Counted from the first letter of the stretch, positions 1 to 8,561 are shown. The stretch: DNA of 41,948 nt from Candidatus Neomicrothrix sp. UBA6944 (GCA_002448715.1 DJZU01000038.1:1-41948), one strand, 5' to 3'. Numbers and translations are program-made. The notes: a model not told the origin generated them from the letters alone.

Positions 1-414
1 TTGACTGACATTGAGTATTCCAGTTGGGGTTTCCACCATCGCCCAGATTTGGGTAGAGGAAGGTGCCCCGCCCGCTTCAAGCAAACTCGAGATTTCGTCT
101 AGGTATTCGGGTCCATCAACTTTGGGTATCACCACGGCTGCAGGGGCTGCTGAAGCAGCAGCCAAGACGTCATCACGTCCCCATGGTGTATCTAGCCCGT
201 TGCAACGGATTGTTAGCTCCCGTGTTCCGTATTCATTAGAGGATGCTGCCGAGCAGGCTTGTTCCCTAGCTAGTTCTTTCGCGTCTGGAGAAACTGCATC
301 CTCTAGATCAAAGATGAGGGCATCGGCCTCGATGTCCTTCGCCTTTTCTAAAGCTCGCTCATTGGCTGCTGGCATATATAGAACCGAGCGTCGGGGCCGG
401 TACGTAGAAGTCAT
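1..414 (-). CDS. HpcH/HpaI aldolase / citrate lyase beta (CitE-like), C-terminus cut by window edge
   Basis: This is the N-terminal 138 residues of a CitE-like TIM-barrel lyase or thioesterase acting on CoA esters such as malyl-CoA or citramalyl-CoA. Visible family marks are a Phe-Asp-Leu-Glu-Asp-Ala-Val segment (residues 35-41), Arg70 in R-C-N-G, V-I-P-K-V after it, and E-T-P-T-G starting at Glu128, one of the usual acidic active-site positions. The frame runs open through base 1, so the gene continues outside. I chose the ATG at 414 because a GGAG lies 6 nt upstream. The ATG at 420 touches that GGAG and would have no spacing. The gene follows the malyl-CoA-lyase-like gene at 453-1502 after 38 bp, so the two are probably one transcript. 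Pairs of this kind can be a lyase plus a malyl-CoA thioesterase; which role this one has cannot be decided from the fragment. Confidence 0.85.
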   Translation of the reverse strand, partial: MTSTYRPRRSVLYMPAANERALEKAKDIEADALIFDLEDAVSPDAKELAREQACSAASSNEYGTRELTIRCNGLDTPWGRDDVLAAASAAPAAVVIPKVDGPEYLDEISSLLEAGGAPSSTQIWAMVETPTGILNVSQ

Positions 415-452
415 TCTCATCTCCTGACAATATGCGTGTGGATCTGAGCGAA

Positions 453-1502
453 TCAGAATCCGTAACTGCTGGCCAAATCTGGATCTTTAGCAGCTAACTC
501 TCGGGCAAGGTTGACTACTACGTGGCATTGCTTGACGGTTGCATCATCCTGCATTTTTCCGTCAATCATCACCGCACCAGTTCCATCGCCCATTTCGTCA
601 ATGACACGCATAGCCCATGCAACTTCGGACGGCTCTGGACTGAAGACCTTCTTCGCTATATCAATCTGAACAGGGTGCAAGCTCCATGCGCCTACACAAC
701 CGAGAAGATAGGCGTTTCTGAACTGATCTTCGCAGGCGATGGTGTCCGCTATATCTCCAAACGGCCCGTAATAAGGCAGGATCCCATGGGCTCCGCAAGC
801 GTCAACCATGCGGGCGAGGGTGTAGTGCCACAAATCTTGCTGGTAAGAGAGACGTTCTTCGTCTTCGATACCCTCCTCTGGGTCTTGACGAACAAGGTAT
901 CCCGGATGACCACCTCCGACTCTGGTGGTTTTCATTCGGCGGTCCGCAGCGAGGTCCGCTGGCCCCAATGAAAGGCCCTGCATTCTGGGGCTAGCTCCGC
1001 AGATCTCTTCAACGTTCGCTACCCCTTGAGCAGTTTCAAGGATTGCATGAACCAAAATTGGGGTAGTCAAACCGGCACGGGCTTCTAACTGGGCAAGAAG
1101 CTGGTCGACGAAATGGATGTCCTCGCTGCCCTCAACCTTGGGGACCATTACCACGTCGATCTTGTCCCCGATTTCTCCCACTAACGTCATCAAATCGTCG
1201 AGAAACCATGGAGAGTCGAGGCTGTTCACTCTTGTCCATAGCTGTGTGTCTTCGTTGCTCCAGCTTCGACCTACTTCTACGAGGCCAGCTCGCGCCGCTT
1301 CCTTGTTATCTGCGGCGACAGCATCTTCGAGGTTTCCCAAAAGAACGTCAACGGTGGGCGCAATCGACGGGACCTTAGCTCTCATCTTTTCGTTCGATGG
1401 ATCGAAAAAATGGATCATCCGAGACGGACGGAAGGGGATCTCTCTGAGTGGGTCGGGTGCTCCGAGCGCTAGTGGTGAAAAAAAGTTTTTCGGTGTTCGC
1501 AC
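453..1502 (-). CDS. mcl: Malyl-CoA / beta-methylmalyl-CoA lyase (HpcH/HpaI family)
   Basis: The 349-residue product belongs to the CitE-like Mg-dependent lyases that cleave or form malyl-CoA and beta-methylmalyl-CoA (glyoxylate plus acetyl- or propionyl-CoA). The conserved N-L-E-D-A-V lies at residues 57-62. Arg91 (R-V-N), Glu156 (L-E-T-A-Q-G) and Asp183 (L-G-P-A-D-L) fall at the same relative spacing (65 and 27 residues) as the Arg/Glu/Asp set I recall for Rhodobacter malyl-CoA lyase. The start is a GTG; a GGAGG lies about 11 nt upstream, slightly far. It is followed by a second CitE-like gene. MaoC-hydratase and methylsuccinyl-CoA-dehydrogenase-like genes about 10 kb away (11486-13759) support an ethylmalonyl-CoA pathway role. 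Citramalyl-CoA lyase is the main alternative. Confidence 0.8.
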   Translation of the reverse strand: MRTPKNFFSPLALGAPDPLREIPFRPSRMIHFFDPSNEKMRAKVPSIAPTVDVLLGNLEDAVAADNKEAARAGLVEVGRSWSNEDTQLWTRVNSLDSPWFLDDLMTLVGEIGDKIDVVMVPKVEGSEDIHFVDQLLAQLEARAGLTTPILVHAILETAQGVANVEEICGASPRMQGLSLGPADLAADRRMKTTRVGGGHPGYLVRQDPEEGIEDEERLSYQQDLWHYTLARMVDACGAHGILPYYGPFGDIADTIACEDQFRNAYLLGCVGAWSLHPVQIDIAKKVFSPEPSEVAWAMRVIDEMGDGTGAVMIDGKMQDDATVKQCHVVVNLARELAAKDPDLASSYGF

Positions 1503-1611
1503 CTGAAGAAACCTCCGTTTGCGGCTTTGGTTGTGACCGTATCCAGCAAAAGGCGAGATCGCTACCGCGTGGGCTGCTTTAACTCTAAGTTCTCACACAG
1601 AACCTGCGGAT

Positions 1612-3021
1612 CTAACCGATGGATCCTTCCATCTGCAACTCAATAAGCCGGCTCCATTCAACCGCGTATTCCATGGGGAGCGTCTTGGTGACCGGCTCAA
1701 TGAAGCCATTGACAACCATTCCCATGGCTTGCTCTTCGGACAGTCCTCTACTCATCAGGTAGAAGAGCTGCTCATCGGCAACTTTGGAGACTGTGGCCTC
1801 GTGCCCAATCTCTGCATCGCGTGAACCTATTTCTTGATATGGGTAGGTATCGGATCGGCTAATTTCATCCAGAAGAAGTGCGTCGCATTGGACATGTGAC
1901 CGACAGTCGTTCATGCCTTCTTCGACGCGGACTAGACCTCGATAGGTCGTTCTTCCTCCATCTTTGGATATTGATTTGGAGACGATTTTTGAAGATGTCT
2001 CGGGGGCTGCGTGGACCATCTTGGCACCGGCATCTTGATGTTGTCCGTCTCCGGCATACGCAACTGAGAGGACTTCACCTGATGCCTTTGGTCCCATCAG
2101 GTATACGGCTGGGTATTTCATCGTCAGTCTGGAACCAATATTCCCGTCAATCCATTCCACGTGCGCTTCGTCATAAGCGGCAGCTCGCTTAGTGACTAGG
2201 TTGAACACGTTGTTCGACCAGTTTTGGATGGTGGTATAGGTGATCCGTCCACCCGGTAACGCGCAAAGTTCAACCACCGCTGAGTGAAGCGAGTCAGAGC
2301 TGTAAACCGGTGCCGAGCATCCTTCTATGTAGTGCACGGTGGCGCCCTCATCGGCAATTATCAAAGTACGTTCGAACTGACCCATATTTTCGGCGTTAAT
2401 GCGAAAATACGCTTGGAGCGGCATCTCAACTTCAACTCCAGGCGGGACATAAATGAACGAACCGCCCGACCACACCGCCGAATTCAGAGCAGAGAATTTG
2501 TTGTCGCCGGGTGGAATAATTGTTCCAAAGTATTTCTGAATAATTTCGGGGTGTTCCTTCACTGCCGAGTCCATGTCAGAGAAGATGACCCCCTGAGCTT
2601 CTAGGTCCTCACGGTTGCGGTGGTACACGACTTCCGACTCATATTGGGCCGTTACGCCAGCAAGGTATTTCCTCTCCGCTTCTGGGATGCCAAGTTTTTC
2701 GTAGGTGTCTTTAACTGAATCAGGGAGCTCTTCCCAAGCGTCTACCTGCCCTTCGGTGGGCTTGATGTAGTAGTAAATGTCGTCAAAGTAAATTTCCGAA
2801 GTGTCGCCACCCCAGTTCGGCATCGGTTTTTGTTTAAAAATTTCGTAGGAACGCAAGCGAAAGTCGAGCATCCATTCCGGTTCTTTTTTGAGGAAAGACA
2901 TTTCCCGGATTATGTCTTCGTTCAGACCCTTCTGAGGTTTGTAGACATAGTCCTCTTCGTCACTCCATCCGAGTTGGTATTTACCTATATCGATGGCGAC
3001 GTTTGGTTCGGTATCTGTCAC
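1612..3021 (-). CDS. sufB: Fe-S cluster assembly scaffold protein SufB
   Basis: The 469-residue product matches SufB in length and from end to end. It has the N-terminal segment with W-M-L-D-F-R, a central beta-helix region with the G-G-S-F-I-Y-V-P-P-G-V box, and the C-terminal N-G-F-I-E-P-V motif near the end. SufB forms the SufBCD scaffold with SufC and SufD, on which Fe-S clusters are assembled in the cytoplasm. The GTG start has an AGGAG 5 nt upstream. It is the last gene of a minus-strand run that starts with the gamma-carbonic-anhydrase-like gene. The usual suf partners (sufC, sufD, sufS, sufU) are not adjacent on either side, which is unusual because sufB normally sits inside a suf operon. 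Function is clear; the context is odd. Confidence 0.96.
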   Translation of the reverse strand: MTDTEPNVAIDIGKYQLGWSDEEDYVYKPQKGLNEDIIREMSFLKKEPEWMLDFRLRSYEIFKQKPMPNWGGDTSEIYFDDIYYYIKPTEGQVDAWEELPDSVKDTYEKLGIPEAERKYLAGVTAQYESEVVYHRNREDLEAQGVIFSDMDSAVKEHPEIIQKYFGTIIPPGDNKFSALNSAVWSGGSFIYVPPGVEVEMPLQAYFRINAENMGQFERTLIIADEGATVHYIEGCSAPVYSSDSLHSAVVELCALPGGRITYTTIQNWSNNVFNLVTKRAAAYDEAHVEWIDGNIGSRLTMKYPAVYLMGPKASGEVLSVAYAGDGQHQDAGAKMVHAAPETSSKIVSKSISKDGGRTTYRGLVRVEEGMNDCRSHVQCDALLLDEISRSDTYPYQEIGSRDAEIGHEATVSKVADEQLFYLMSRGLSEEQAMGMVVNGFIEPVTKTLPMEYAVEWSRLIELQMEGSIG

Positions 3022-3052
3022 AAGGGCTCCTGCCGCAAATTATTTACCCCTA

Positions 3053-4102
3053 TCAGGATAGTGGTAATTGAATTTCTGGCCCACTTATTGATCCAGACCA
3101 AGATTCTGCCGCATCAAGGTGAAGGTATCCAGGCACCTTTGAATGCGGCGTATCAAGGTAAACCTTAGCTTCTGGTGCCTGAGCAAAACGACCATGACTC
3201 CATCGCACCTCTACGTGTCCATCAACACATGTTTCTTCCGCCGCTTCGTGATCTCGAACCGTTGCTCGCCAGCCGATTTTCGGTTGGCCAGCTTCTTCCC
3301 CCCATATCTCCAAGTCTCGAAATTCAAACCGGCGACGCCAATCCCAAGGCGTAGTTACTAATAACCGCAGAGCCCGGTCTCTCGCGGAACCCAGCACGTA
3401 GTAAGGGGCAGGACCGATGCGCAATAGTCGCCACAAAAGAGCCTCTCGCTGGCGTTTTGTGGCTATCGATTTACGCCACTGGCTAGCGGTAACACGTCCG
3501 ACTTCGGCTGCTAGTTCTCGGTAGGCAGCCGCGCATTTGGGGCTCCAATCTCGGTCGGCCAGTGCGGTCTTGAGTTCAGATCGGTGGTGTTTGGCTAAAT
3601 CGCCTACAAAGGGAGGCAGTTCTACGCTTGTGTCAACTTCTGCTCGGACGGCGGCATATAGGGCTTGGTGTTGGCTTGGCGCCGCGTGGTCGTACCAGTC
3701 TCCGACATCATGGCTCGCCGCGAACAGGTTGGATGGCGCTGCGTTAAGCAAAATCTTAGAGGAGTACTTGCACGAAACGAGGTAGACATGATCGACTCGC
3801 AGATCGATCGGCAGTTGGTCATGTCCAGGGCTTCGATGGCTTCCCTTCCACTCAATTAGGAGAGGTGGTCGACCTCTTAAACCATCTTTAGCTTCCAGAA
3901 AAACCTGGCCGTTTCGATAGGCGCCAGCAAAATCAACGCGATGCGGCGATTCGTCAACTGCTCGTGTGAACTGATCCCAGACCCGTTCCGTAACATCAAC
4001 AAATTGCTTGGGGAATTGGCTTATGGCTTCAGTAGGACTGTCATACCCCAACATTCCAAGGCCGGTCGCCAGTTCAGTGATTTCGGTCCGGACTGAAGCC
4101 AT
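3053..4102 (-). CDS. Uncharacterised protein with a PD-(D/E)XK-nuclease-like signature
   Basis: This is a 349-residue soluble protein that I do not recognise as a named family. In the N-terminal third, Asp57 (R-V-D-F-A-G), then Glu84 and Lys86 (L-L-I-E-W-K-G) in a hydrophobic strand, resemble the D-(X)n-ExK core of restriction-endonuclease-like folds. A strand ending V-S-C-K-Y follows at 109-113. The C-terminal half is rich in Trp and Arg with no motif I can assign. The ATG at 4102 follows the LLM oxidoreductase stop after 5 bp, so translation is probably coupled; a longer start at 4252 would overlap that gene by 145 bp and is less likely. sufB begins 31 bp downstream. DNA cleavage is only a guess; the fold signature is the sole support. 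Confidence 0.75.
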   Translation of the reverse strand: MASVRTEITELATGLGMLGYDSPTEAISQFPKQFVDVTERVWDQFTRAVDESPHRVDFAGAYRNGQVFLEAKDGLRGRPPLLIEWKGSHRSPGHDQLPIDLRVDHVYLVSCKYSSKILLNAAPSNLFAASHDVGDWYDHAAPSQHQALYAAVRAEVDTSVELPPFVGDLAKHHRSELKTALADRDWSPKCAAAYRELAAEVGRVTASQWRKSIATKRQREALLWRLLRIGPAPYYVLGSARDRALRLLVTTPWDWRRRFEFRDLEIWGEEAGQPKIGWRATVRDHEAAEETCVDGHVEVRWSHGRFAQAPEAKVYLDTPHSKVPGYLHLDAAESWSGSISGPEIQLPLS

Positions 4103-4107
4103 TGGCT

Positions 4108-4998
4108 TCAACCAACCAATGCGGGCGCCAATTGGCGCCACCCCTCGGGAACTGTTTGCGGTTCCTGGGTCAGCACTTGAACGCAAACATGATCTGCCCC
4201 GGCGTCGAAGTGGTCCTGGACGCGCTTCTTGATTGCGTCTATAGAACCCCATACGACCACTGCATCGACGACTACATCTGCCATATTCTCAATATCGTCT
4301 GCGTCGTATCCGAGGCGCATGAGGTTGTTGGCATAGTTGGGCAAAGCCGAATAAGTCTTCATGTGCTGTCTGGCTATAGCTCTTGCGGTATCGGGGTCCT
4401 CTTCAAGAACAACCATTTGTTCCGGATATAGCAGCGCCTCCGAACCCATCACTTCTCTCGCCATTTGAGTGTGCTCAGGAGGCACAAAGTATGGATGCGC
4501 TCCGGCAGTTTGAGATGCTGCGAGTTCGAGCATCTTGGGACCAAGTGCCGCGAGCACAATCTCTGGTAACTCCGATGGGCCTACTGCCATGAACCGAGCT
4601 TTGTGCATCATTTCGAGGTATTCCCTCATATAGGTCAGCGGCTTCGAGTAGTCGTGTTTTCTAACCCACTCAACCAAATGCAGGTGGCTTACCCCTAAAC
4701 CCAACAAGAAACGGCCAGGATGCGCTTCTTCAATGCTTCGTTGAGCATTAGCCATCGTCATTGCGTCTCGGGCATAAATGTTGGCTATGCCTGTCGCGAT
4801 TGTGACCTCAGTTGTATTTTCCAGAACTCGCATGGCGGTCACGAAGGGGTCGCGTCCGACTGCCTCGGGAATCCAAATTGTTTTGAAACCGAGTTCAGCG
4901 GCTTCTGCGCAAAGTTCGTTCGCTGCCGATGAGGGCAGCCCATCCAAAATTCCCGTCCACAATCCAACTTTGCCGAGATCAATTTTTGCTTTGGTCAT
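4108..4998 (-). CDS. LLM-class F420-dependent oxidoreductase (TIGR03620-like)
   Basis: The 296-residue product is a luciferase-like TIM-barrel oxidoreductase of the group that in mycobacteria uses coenzyme F420. Features are G-F-K-T-I-W-I-P-E-A near the N-terminus, A-T-G-I-A-N-I-Y-A-R-D in the third strand and the P-G-R-F-L-L-G-L-G-V-S-H motif. The short length and these motifs point to the MSMEG_4141-like subfamily. The substrate cannot be deduced. It lies 31 bp downstream of the gamma-carbonic-anhydrase-like gene and 5 bp upstream of the PD-(D/E)XK-like gene, all on the minus strand, so one transcript is likely. Cofactor choice (F420 versus FMN) is inferred from the subfamily. Confidence 0.88.
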   Translation of the reverse strand: MTKAKIDLGKVGLWTGILDGLPSSAANELCAEAAELGFKTIWIPEAVGRDPFVTAMRVLENTTEVTIATGIANIYARDAMTMANAQRSIEEAHPGRFLLGLGVSHLHLVEWVRKHDYSKPLTYMREYLEMMHKARFMAVGPSELPEIVLAALGPKMLELAASQTAGAHPYFVPPEHTQMAREVMGSEALLYPEQMVVLEEDPDTARAIARQHMKTYSALPNYANNLMRLGYDADDIENMADVVVDAVVVWGSIDAIKKRVQDHFDAGADHVCVQVLTQEPQTVPEGWRQLAPALVG

Positions 4999-5029
4999 GC
5001 GTTGACCCTAGGTCATCTCAGCAAAGTTC

Positions 5030-5548
5030 TCAGTCGATCCGTCGCATCTGTTCTCTGAAGGTCGCTCCACGTCTGATGTACGTCTCTACTCCTGGCAAAA
5101 TCAACGGGTCAGTATCGACACCTTCACGGATTTTTGCGGGCATTCCCAAGGCCATGCAACCTGCCGGCACATGCATCCGCCCAGGCACGACCGCACCAGC
5201 GCCAACTAGAGCCCGCTCCCCTATTACGGCTTCGTGAAGCACAATCGACCCCGTTCCTACTAGCGCTTCGTCTTCAACTGTGCAGCCTTCGAGGTGCGCT
5301 AAATGGCCAATGGTGCAACCCCTTCCTACAAGGGTGGGGAGTTCCTCAGTGACGTGGAGTACGGCGTTGTCTTGTACTGAAGTTTCTTCGCCGATCACAA
5401 TGTCATTGTCATCTGCTCGGAGCACAGCCCCAGACCAAATTGTTGCCCTTGCACCTATTTGGACCCGGCCAATGAGAACTGCTTCAGGCATTACCCAAGC
5501 ATCGGGATGAATTTGTGGTTGATGTTCACCTAGTGCGTAGATCGGCAT
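5030..5548 (-). CDS. Gamma-carbonic-anhydrase-like left-handed beta-helix protein
   Basis: The 172-residue product consists of hexapeptide repeats that form the left-handed beta helix of gamma-class carbonic anhydrases (Cam/YrdA/PaaY-like). W-S-G-A-V-L-R-A-D (residues 38-46) is typical. His65 (A-V-L-H-V) and His82 (I-G-H) fit two of the three zinc ligands. The position of the third, normally His in L-H-G-C, is Glu87 here (H-L-E-G-C), with a His two residues earlier at 85. The protein may therefore bind metal differently or have lost carbonic anhydrase activity. The frame, length and ATG start are clear. It is the first gene of the minus-strand run down to sufB and is divergent from ptrB across 100 bp. 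Confidence 0.88.
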   Translation of the reverse strand: MPIYALGEHQPQIHPDAWVMPEAVLIGRVQIGARATIWSGAVLRADDNDIVIGEETSVQDNAVLHVTEELPTLVGRGCTIGHLAHLEGCTVEDEALVGTGSIVLHEAVIGERALVGAGAVVPGRMHVPAGCMALGMPAKIREGVDTDPLILPGVETYIRRGATFREQMRRID

Positions 5549-5630
5549 ATTGAACCTCGGTCTCGTATCCAGCCAGCGTTGAGCAAACTATCGTGTTGTA
5601 ACCCATTCGACTCTAGGTTGCGTCGTCGGG

Positions 5631-5642
5631 GACGCTAGCGTC
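5631..5642. promoter_or_regulatory. Perfect 12-bp palindrome before ptrB
   Basis: GACGCTAGCGTC is a perfect palindrome located 6 bp upstream of the ptrB ATG, in the 100-bp divergent gap shared with the gamma-carbonic-anhydrase-like gene. It could be an operator, or simply a 5'-leader palindrome that affects translation. There is no clear ribosome binding site before the ATG. Nothing else in the gap is convincing as a promoter. Confidence 0.3.
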
Positions 5643-5648
5643 CAGTCG

Positions 5649-7727
5649 ATGGATTCCGAGAGAAACAAGCCGCCGCTAGCGTTTCAAAAAGACCATACGC
5701 GCGTGGCGCACGGCAATTCGACCGAAGATCCATGGTTCTGGCTTCGATACCGCGAAGACCCGGCGGTGCTGGAGTATCTACGGGCAGAAAACAACTGGAC
5801 TGAACAGGCAACTGCCCATTTAGAGGGACTGCGCGCGGACCTGTTTGGAGAAATCAAGGGGAGAGTTAAAGAGGAGGATCAATCGCTGCCTGTCCCTAAG
5901 GGTCCCTGGGAATACAGAGTCCGCACAGTCGAAGGGTTGCAATATCCCGTGCATGTGCGTCAAGAGCGGGGTCTGCCAGAAAGCGAAGAGTTGCTACTTG
6001 ACGAAAATGAACTTGCTTTGGGGCACGAATATTTTGCGCTTGGTGACCTGACGGTGAGCCCCGATCACCGGTTTCTTGCTTACACCGTCGATACCGAAGG
6101 GAACGAAGAGTACGAATTGCGCGTGATCAACCTTGATGGCGGCGAGATTGTAGATAGCGGTATCGGTGGCCTTTCGTATGGATTGGTTTGGGCTAACGAT
6201 TCGCAGACTCTGTTTATGGTGCTGACTGACGAAGCTCGGCGGCCCGATCGTGTGGTGCGTCACGTCGTGGGCACAAATGGTCAACAAGATGCGACAATTT
6301 TCAACGAGGACGATGAGAAATTCTGGGTGGGTATTAGCGGCACTCGCAGCGAGCGTTATGTCGTGATTGGAAGTGAGTCCAAAGTCTCCTCTGAGTACTG
6401 GCTCTTGGATGCCGATTTCCCCAGCAGTGAACTGTTAATTGTTGAGCCGCGACAAGAGGGCCATGAGTATCGGATCTCTCATCAGGGGGATCGGCTATTG
6501 ATTCTCACCAACCGGGATGCTCTTGATTTTCGGTTGATGGAGACTCCAGTTGATCAACTCGGTTCGAGCAACTGGCAAGAAGTAGTGCCTCATCGTGAAG
6601 GCGTCCGGCTCGAGGACATTGATGTATTTGAGAATTTCATGGTGATTACAGAGCGTCGGGAAGGTGTCCCGGTTTTACGCGTTTGTGATCATCAGCAGGA
6701 CGATGAGTTTGAGATACCGATGGCGGAGCCCGTTTTTGAGGCAGGTTCCGGAGCGAACGCCGAGTACTCGACGCGCGTCTTTCGATACAACTACACGTCT
6801 TTGGTGACACCAGCGTCTACTTACGAAATCAATATTGATAGTCGCGAGCAGGCGCTGCTGAAACAACAACCTGTCCTCGGCGATACCGATCTTTCCGCGT
6901 ATCGCAGTGACCGGTTGTGGGCTACGTCTATTGACGGCACAAAGGTGCCCATCAGCGTTGTTTGGCGGCCTGATGCCGTGACGTGGCCGGCACCGACTGT
7001 CATCTATGGCTACGGCGCTTACGAAATTGGCATTCCCGCCGCCTTTTCGTCTGCTCGTCTTTCTTTGCTTGACCGAGGAGTCGTTTTCGCGATCGCTCAT
7101 GTTCGCGGGGGTGGCGAATTGGGGCGCAACTGGTACGAACAAGGTCGTTTAGAACACAAGCAAAATACATTTTCTGATTTTGGTAGTTGTCGGGACCATC
7201 TCGTGCAAGAAGGTTGGTCCGATTCGGATCGCATAGTGGCGCGAGGAGGTAGTGCCGGCGGTCTCCTTATGGGGGTAATGGTCAACCAGCGCCCAGAGGC
7301 GTTCTGTGGCGTTGTCGCAGAAGTTCCATTCGTGGACAACGTCAATACGATGCTCGACCCTTCTATTCCGCTTACGGTCACCGAATACGATGAGTGGGGC
7401 AACCCTGATGACGGTGTCACCTTCGAAGTGATGATGGCCTACGGTCCATATGAGAATGTCGTTCAAGAGGACCATCCGGCGTTACTAGTAACAGCAGGGT
7501 TAAACGATCCAAGGGTTCAGTATTGGGAACCGGCTAAATGGGTCGCCAAGCTACGTGCGCGAACCAAAAGTACCCGGATGATGCTCCTTCGCACCGAAAT
7601 TGACTCGGGACATGGTGGTCCTTCAGGCCGCTATGACGCTTGGCTCGAGGAAGCCTTCGTGTTGTCAGTCATTCTAGAAATGCTAAATCAGGCTGAGTCG
7701 TCAAATCCCGCTCGAGACAGCAGCTAG
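5649..7727 (+). CDS. ptrB: Oligopeptidase B (prolyl oligopeptidase family S9A)
   Basis: The 692-residue serine peptidase cleaves short peptides after basic residues and acts in the cytoplasm. It has an N-terminal beta-propeller (roughly residues 70-400) and a C-terminal alpha/beta-hydrolase domain. The catalytic triad is visible: Ser535 in G-G-S-A-G-G, Asp620 in N-D-P-R, and His655 in S-G-H-G-G. The N-terminal D-P-W-F-W-L-R-Y-R-E-D segment and the length agree with PtrB rather than with prolyl oligopeptidase proper. No signal peptide is seen. The start is the first ATG in the frame. The 3' end overlaps the convergent MauE/DoxX-like gene by 27 bp. Confidence 0.95.
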   Translation: MDSERNKPPLAFQKDHTRVAHGNSTEDPWFWLRYREDPAVLEYLRAENNWTEQATAHLEGLRADLFGEIKGRVKEEDQSLPVPKGPWEYRVRTVEGLQYPVHVRQERGLPESEELLLDENELALGHEYFALGDLTVSPDHRFLAYTVDTEGNEEYELRVINLDGGEIVDSGIGGLSYGLVWANDSQTLFMVLTDEARRPDRVVRHVVGTNGQQDATIFNEDDEKFWVGISGTRSERYVVIGSESKVSSEYWLLDADFPSSELLIVEPRQEGHEYRISHQGDRLLILTNRDALDFRLMETPVDQLGSSNWQEVVPHREGVRLEDIDVFENFMVITERREGVPVLRVCDHQQDDEFEIPMAEPVFEAGSGANAEYSTRVFRYNYTSLVTPASTYEINIDSREQALLKQQPVLGDTDLSAYRSDRLWATSIDGTKVPISVVWRPDAVTWPAPTVIYGYGAYEIGIPAAFSSARLSLLDRGVVFAIAHVRGGGELGRNWYEQGRLEHKQNTFSDFGSCRDHLVQEGWSDSDRIVARGGSAGGLLMGVMVNQRPEAFCGVVAEVPFVDNVNTMLDPSIPLTVTEYDEWGNPDDGVTFEVMMAYGPYENVVQEDHPALLVTAGLNDPRVQYWEPAKWVAKLRARTKSTRMMLLRTEIDSGHGGPSGRYDAWLEEAFVLSVILEMLNQAESSNPARDSS

Positions 7728-8075
7728 CGCAAGGAGCACCAGATTTCTCAACACTGAACTCGTGCCAACGGGTCGGGAGGCCCATCGACCGAAACAGGCA
7801 CAAATGGGTCGTTGAGTCATTGGTCGGCGCATTACACGAAGCATTGCGATCGTAAATACTGCGAGTATGATTTCTGCTCCTATAGAGGTCCAAGGAGTGG
7901 CCACTCCCACCACCAACATGGCACCCAGGATGATTTCGATAGGCGCGATAGCAACTGCCACAATTTTGGGTGCGCCAAATTGTCGTGCTGCAGAGTGCCA
8001 GGAAGAGTCACGAATTTTGAGAGCACCTGAGAAGAGAAAAACGATCCCCAGAATGACTCGAGCGAAGACGTCCAC
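7701..8075 (-). CDS. MauE/DoxX-like redox-associated membrane protein
   Basis: This is a 124-residue membrane protein with four predicted transmembrane helices (about residues 5-20, 38-58, 63-82 and 105-122). The short C-A-C-F-G motif (about residues 93-97) is typical of MauE-like proteins, which are linked to disulfide or electron transfer during maturation of periplasmic redox enzymes. The GTG start lies 9 bp after the stop of the flavin reductase, so the two form an operon. The family match is by motif and topology; a DoxX-type quinol-linked role is the alternative. The last 27 bp overlap ptrB tail to tail. It sits beside a thioredoxin-fold/UGSC selenoprotein pair, so a role in thiol redox transfer is a reasonable inference. 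Confidence 0.8.
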   Translation of the reverse strand: MDVFARVILGIVFLFSGALKIRDSSWHSAARQFGAPKIVAVAIAPIEIILGAMLVVGVATPWTSIGAEIILAVFTIAMLRVMRRPMTQRPICACFGRWASRPVGTSSVLRNLVLLALAAVSSGI

Positions 8076-8084
8076 GGTTCTCGG

Positions 8085-8561
8085 CTAGCTGAAAGTGCCG
8101 TAGCTTCCTTGAAAGAAAACTAGGGGCTCTTTGCTTTCCATTACTTCCAGTTCCAAGACGCGTCCGACCACTATGTCGTGATCTCCACCGTCATGAATGG
8201 CATCTATTTCACAGTCGATATATGCGATCGAACCTGCAATGATCGGCGAACCGGATGGGGCTGTAGACCATTCAACATCCGCAAATTTATCTTCGGCTCG
8301 GCTCGCCATTACGCCACAGACCTCCATTTGGTCTTGTCCCATGACGTTGACACAGAACGACCCAGATTCGCGGATCTCTTTCCATGAGCCGGAGTCTTTT
8401 CCTGGTAAGAACGCTACTAACGGCGGTTCTAGTGAGACCGATGTAAAAGAACCGATGGCCATTCCAACTGGCTTGTCCTTGTTGATGGCTGTTACCGCCG
8501 TCACACCTGTTGGAAAGTGCCCCAAGACGTTTCGGAACACCCCAGAATCAATATCAGCCAC
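8085..8561 (-). CDS. Flavin reductase family protein (FMN-binding split barrel)
   Basis: The 158-residue product is a flavin reductase of the HpaC/NtaB type, which supplies reduced flavin to a partner monooxygenase using NAD(P)H. Marks are F-P-T-G-V-T-A-V-T near the N-terminus, S-F-T-S-V-S-L-E-P-P-L-V-A-F, S-G-S-F-C-V-N-V and D-H-D-I-V-V-G-R-V. I chose the GTG at 8561 because it has GGAG 5 nt upstream and gives the usual start just before the conserved domain. The frame stays open to 8624, but the added residues look unlike the family. It is divergent from the thioredoxin-fusion gene (8653) across 91 bp and cotranscribed with the MauE-like gene. LLM-type monooxygenases elsewhere in the window could be partners, but nothing shows this. 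Confidence 0.88.
   Translation of the reverse strand: MADIDSGVFRNVLGHFPTGVTAVTAINKDKPVGMAIGSFTSVSLEPPLVAFLPGKDSGSWKEIRESGSFCVNVMGQDQMEVCGVMASRAEDKFADVEWSTAPSGSPIIAGSIAYIDCEIDAIHDGGDHDIVVGRVLELEVMESKEPLVFFQGSYGTFS

Noticed and set aside
11..427. A 138-residue plus-strand reading frame at the left edge
   Set aside because: It is the antisense of the CitE-like gene, whose minus-strand translation has clear family motifs and a ribosome binding site.
1503..1611. Possible terminator or small gene between sufB and the malyl-CoA-lyase-like gene
   Set aside because: No convincing hairpin or coding frame was found in these 109 bp.
4103..4252. A longer start for the PD-(D/E)XK-like protein
   Set aside because: It would overlap the LLM gene by 145 bp and adds an Arg-rich segment that looks like an out-of-frame translation.
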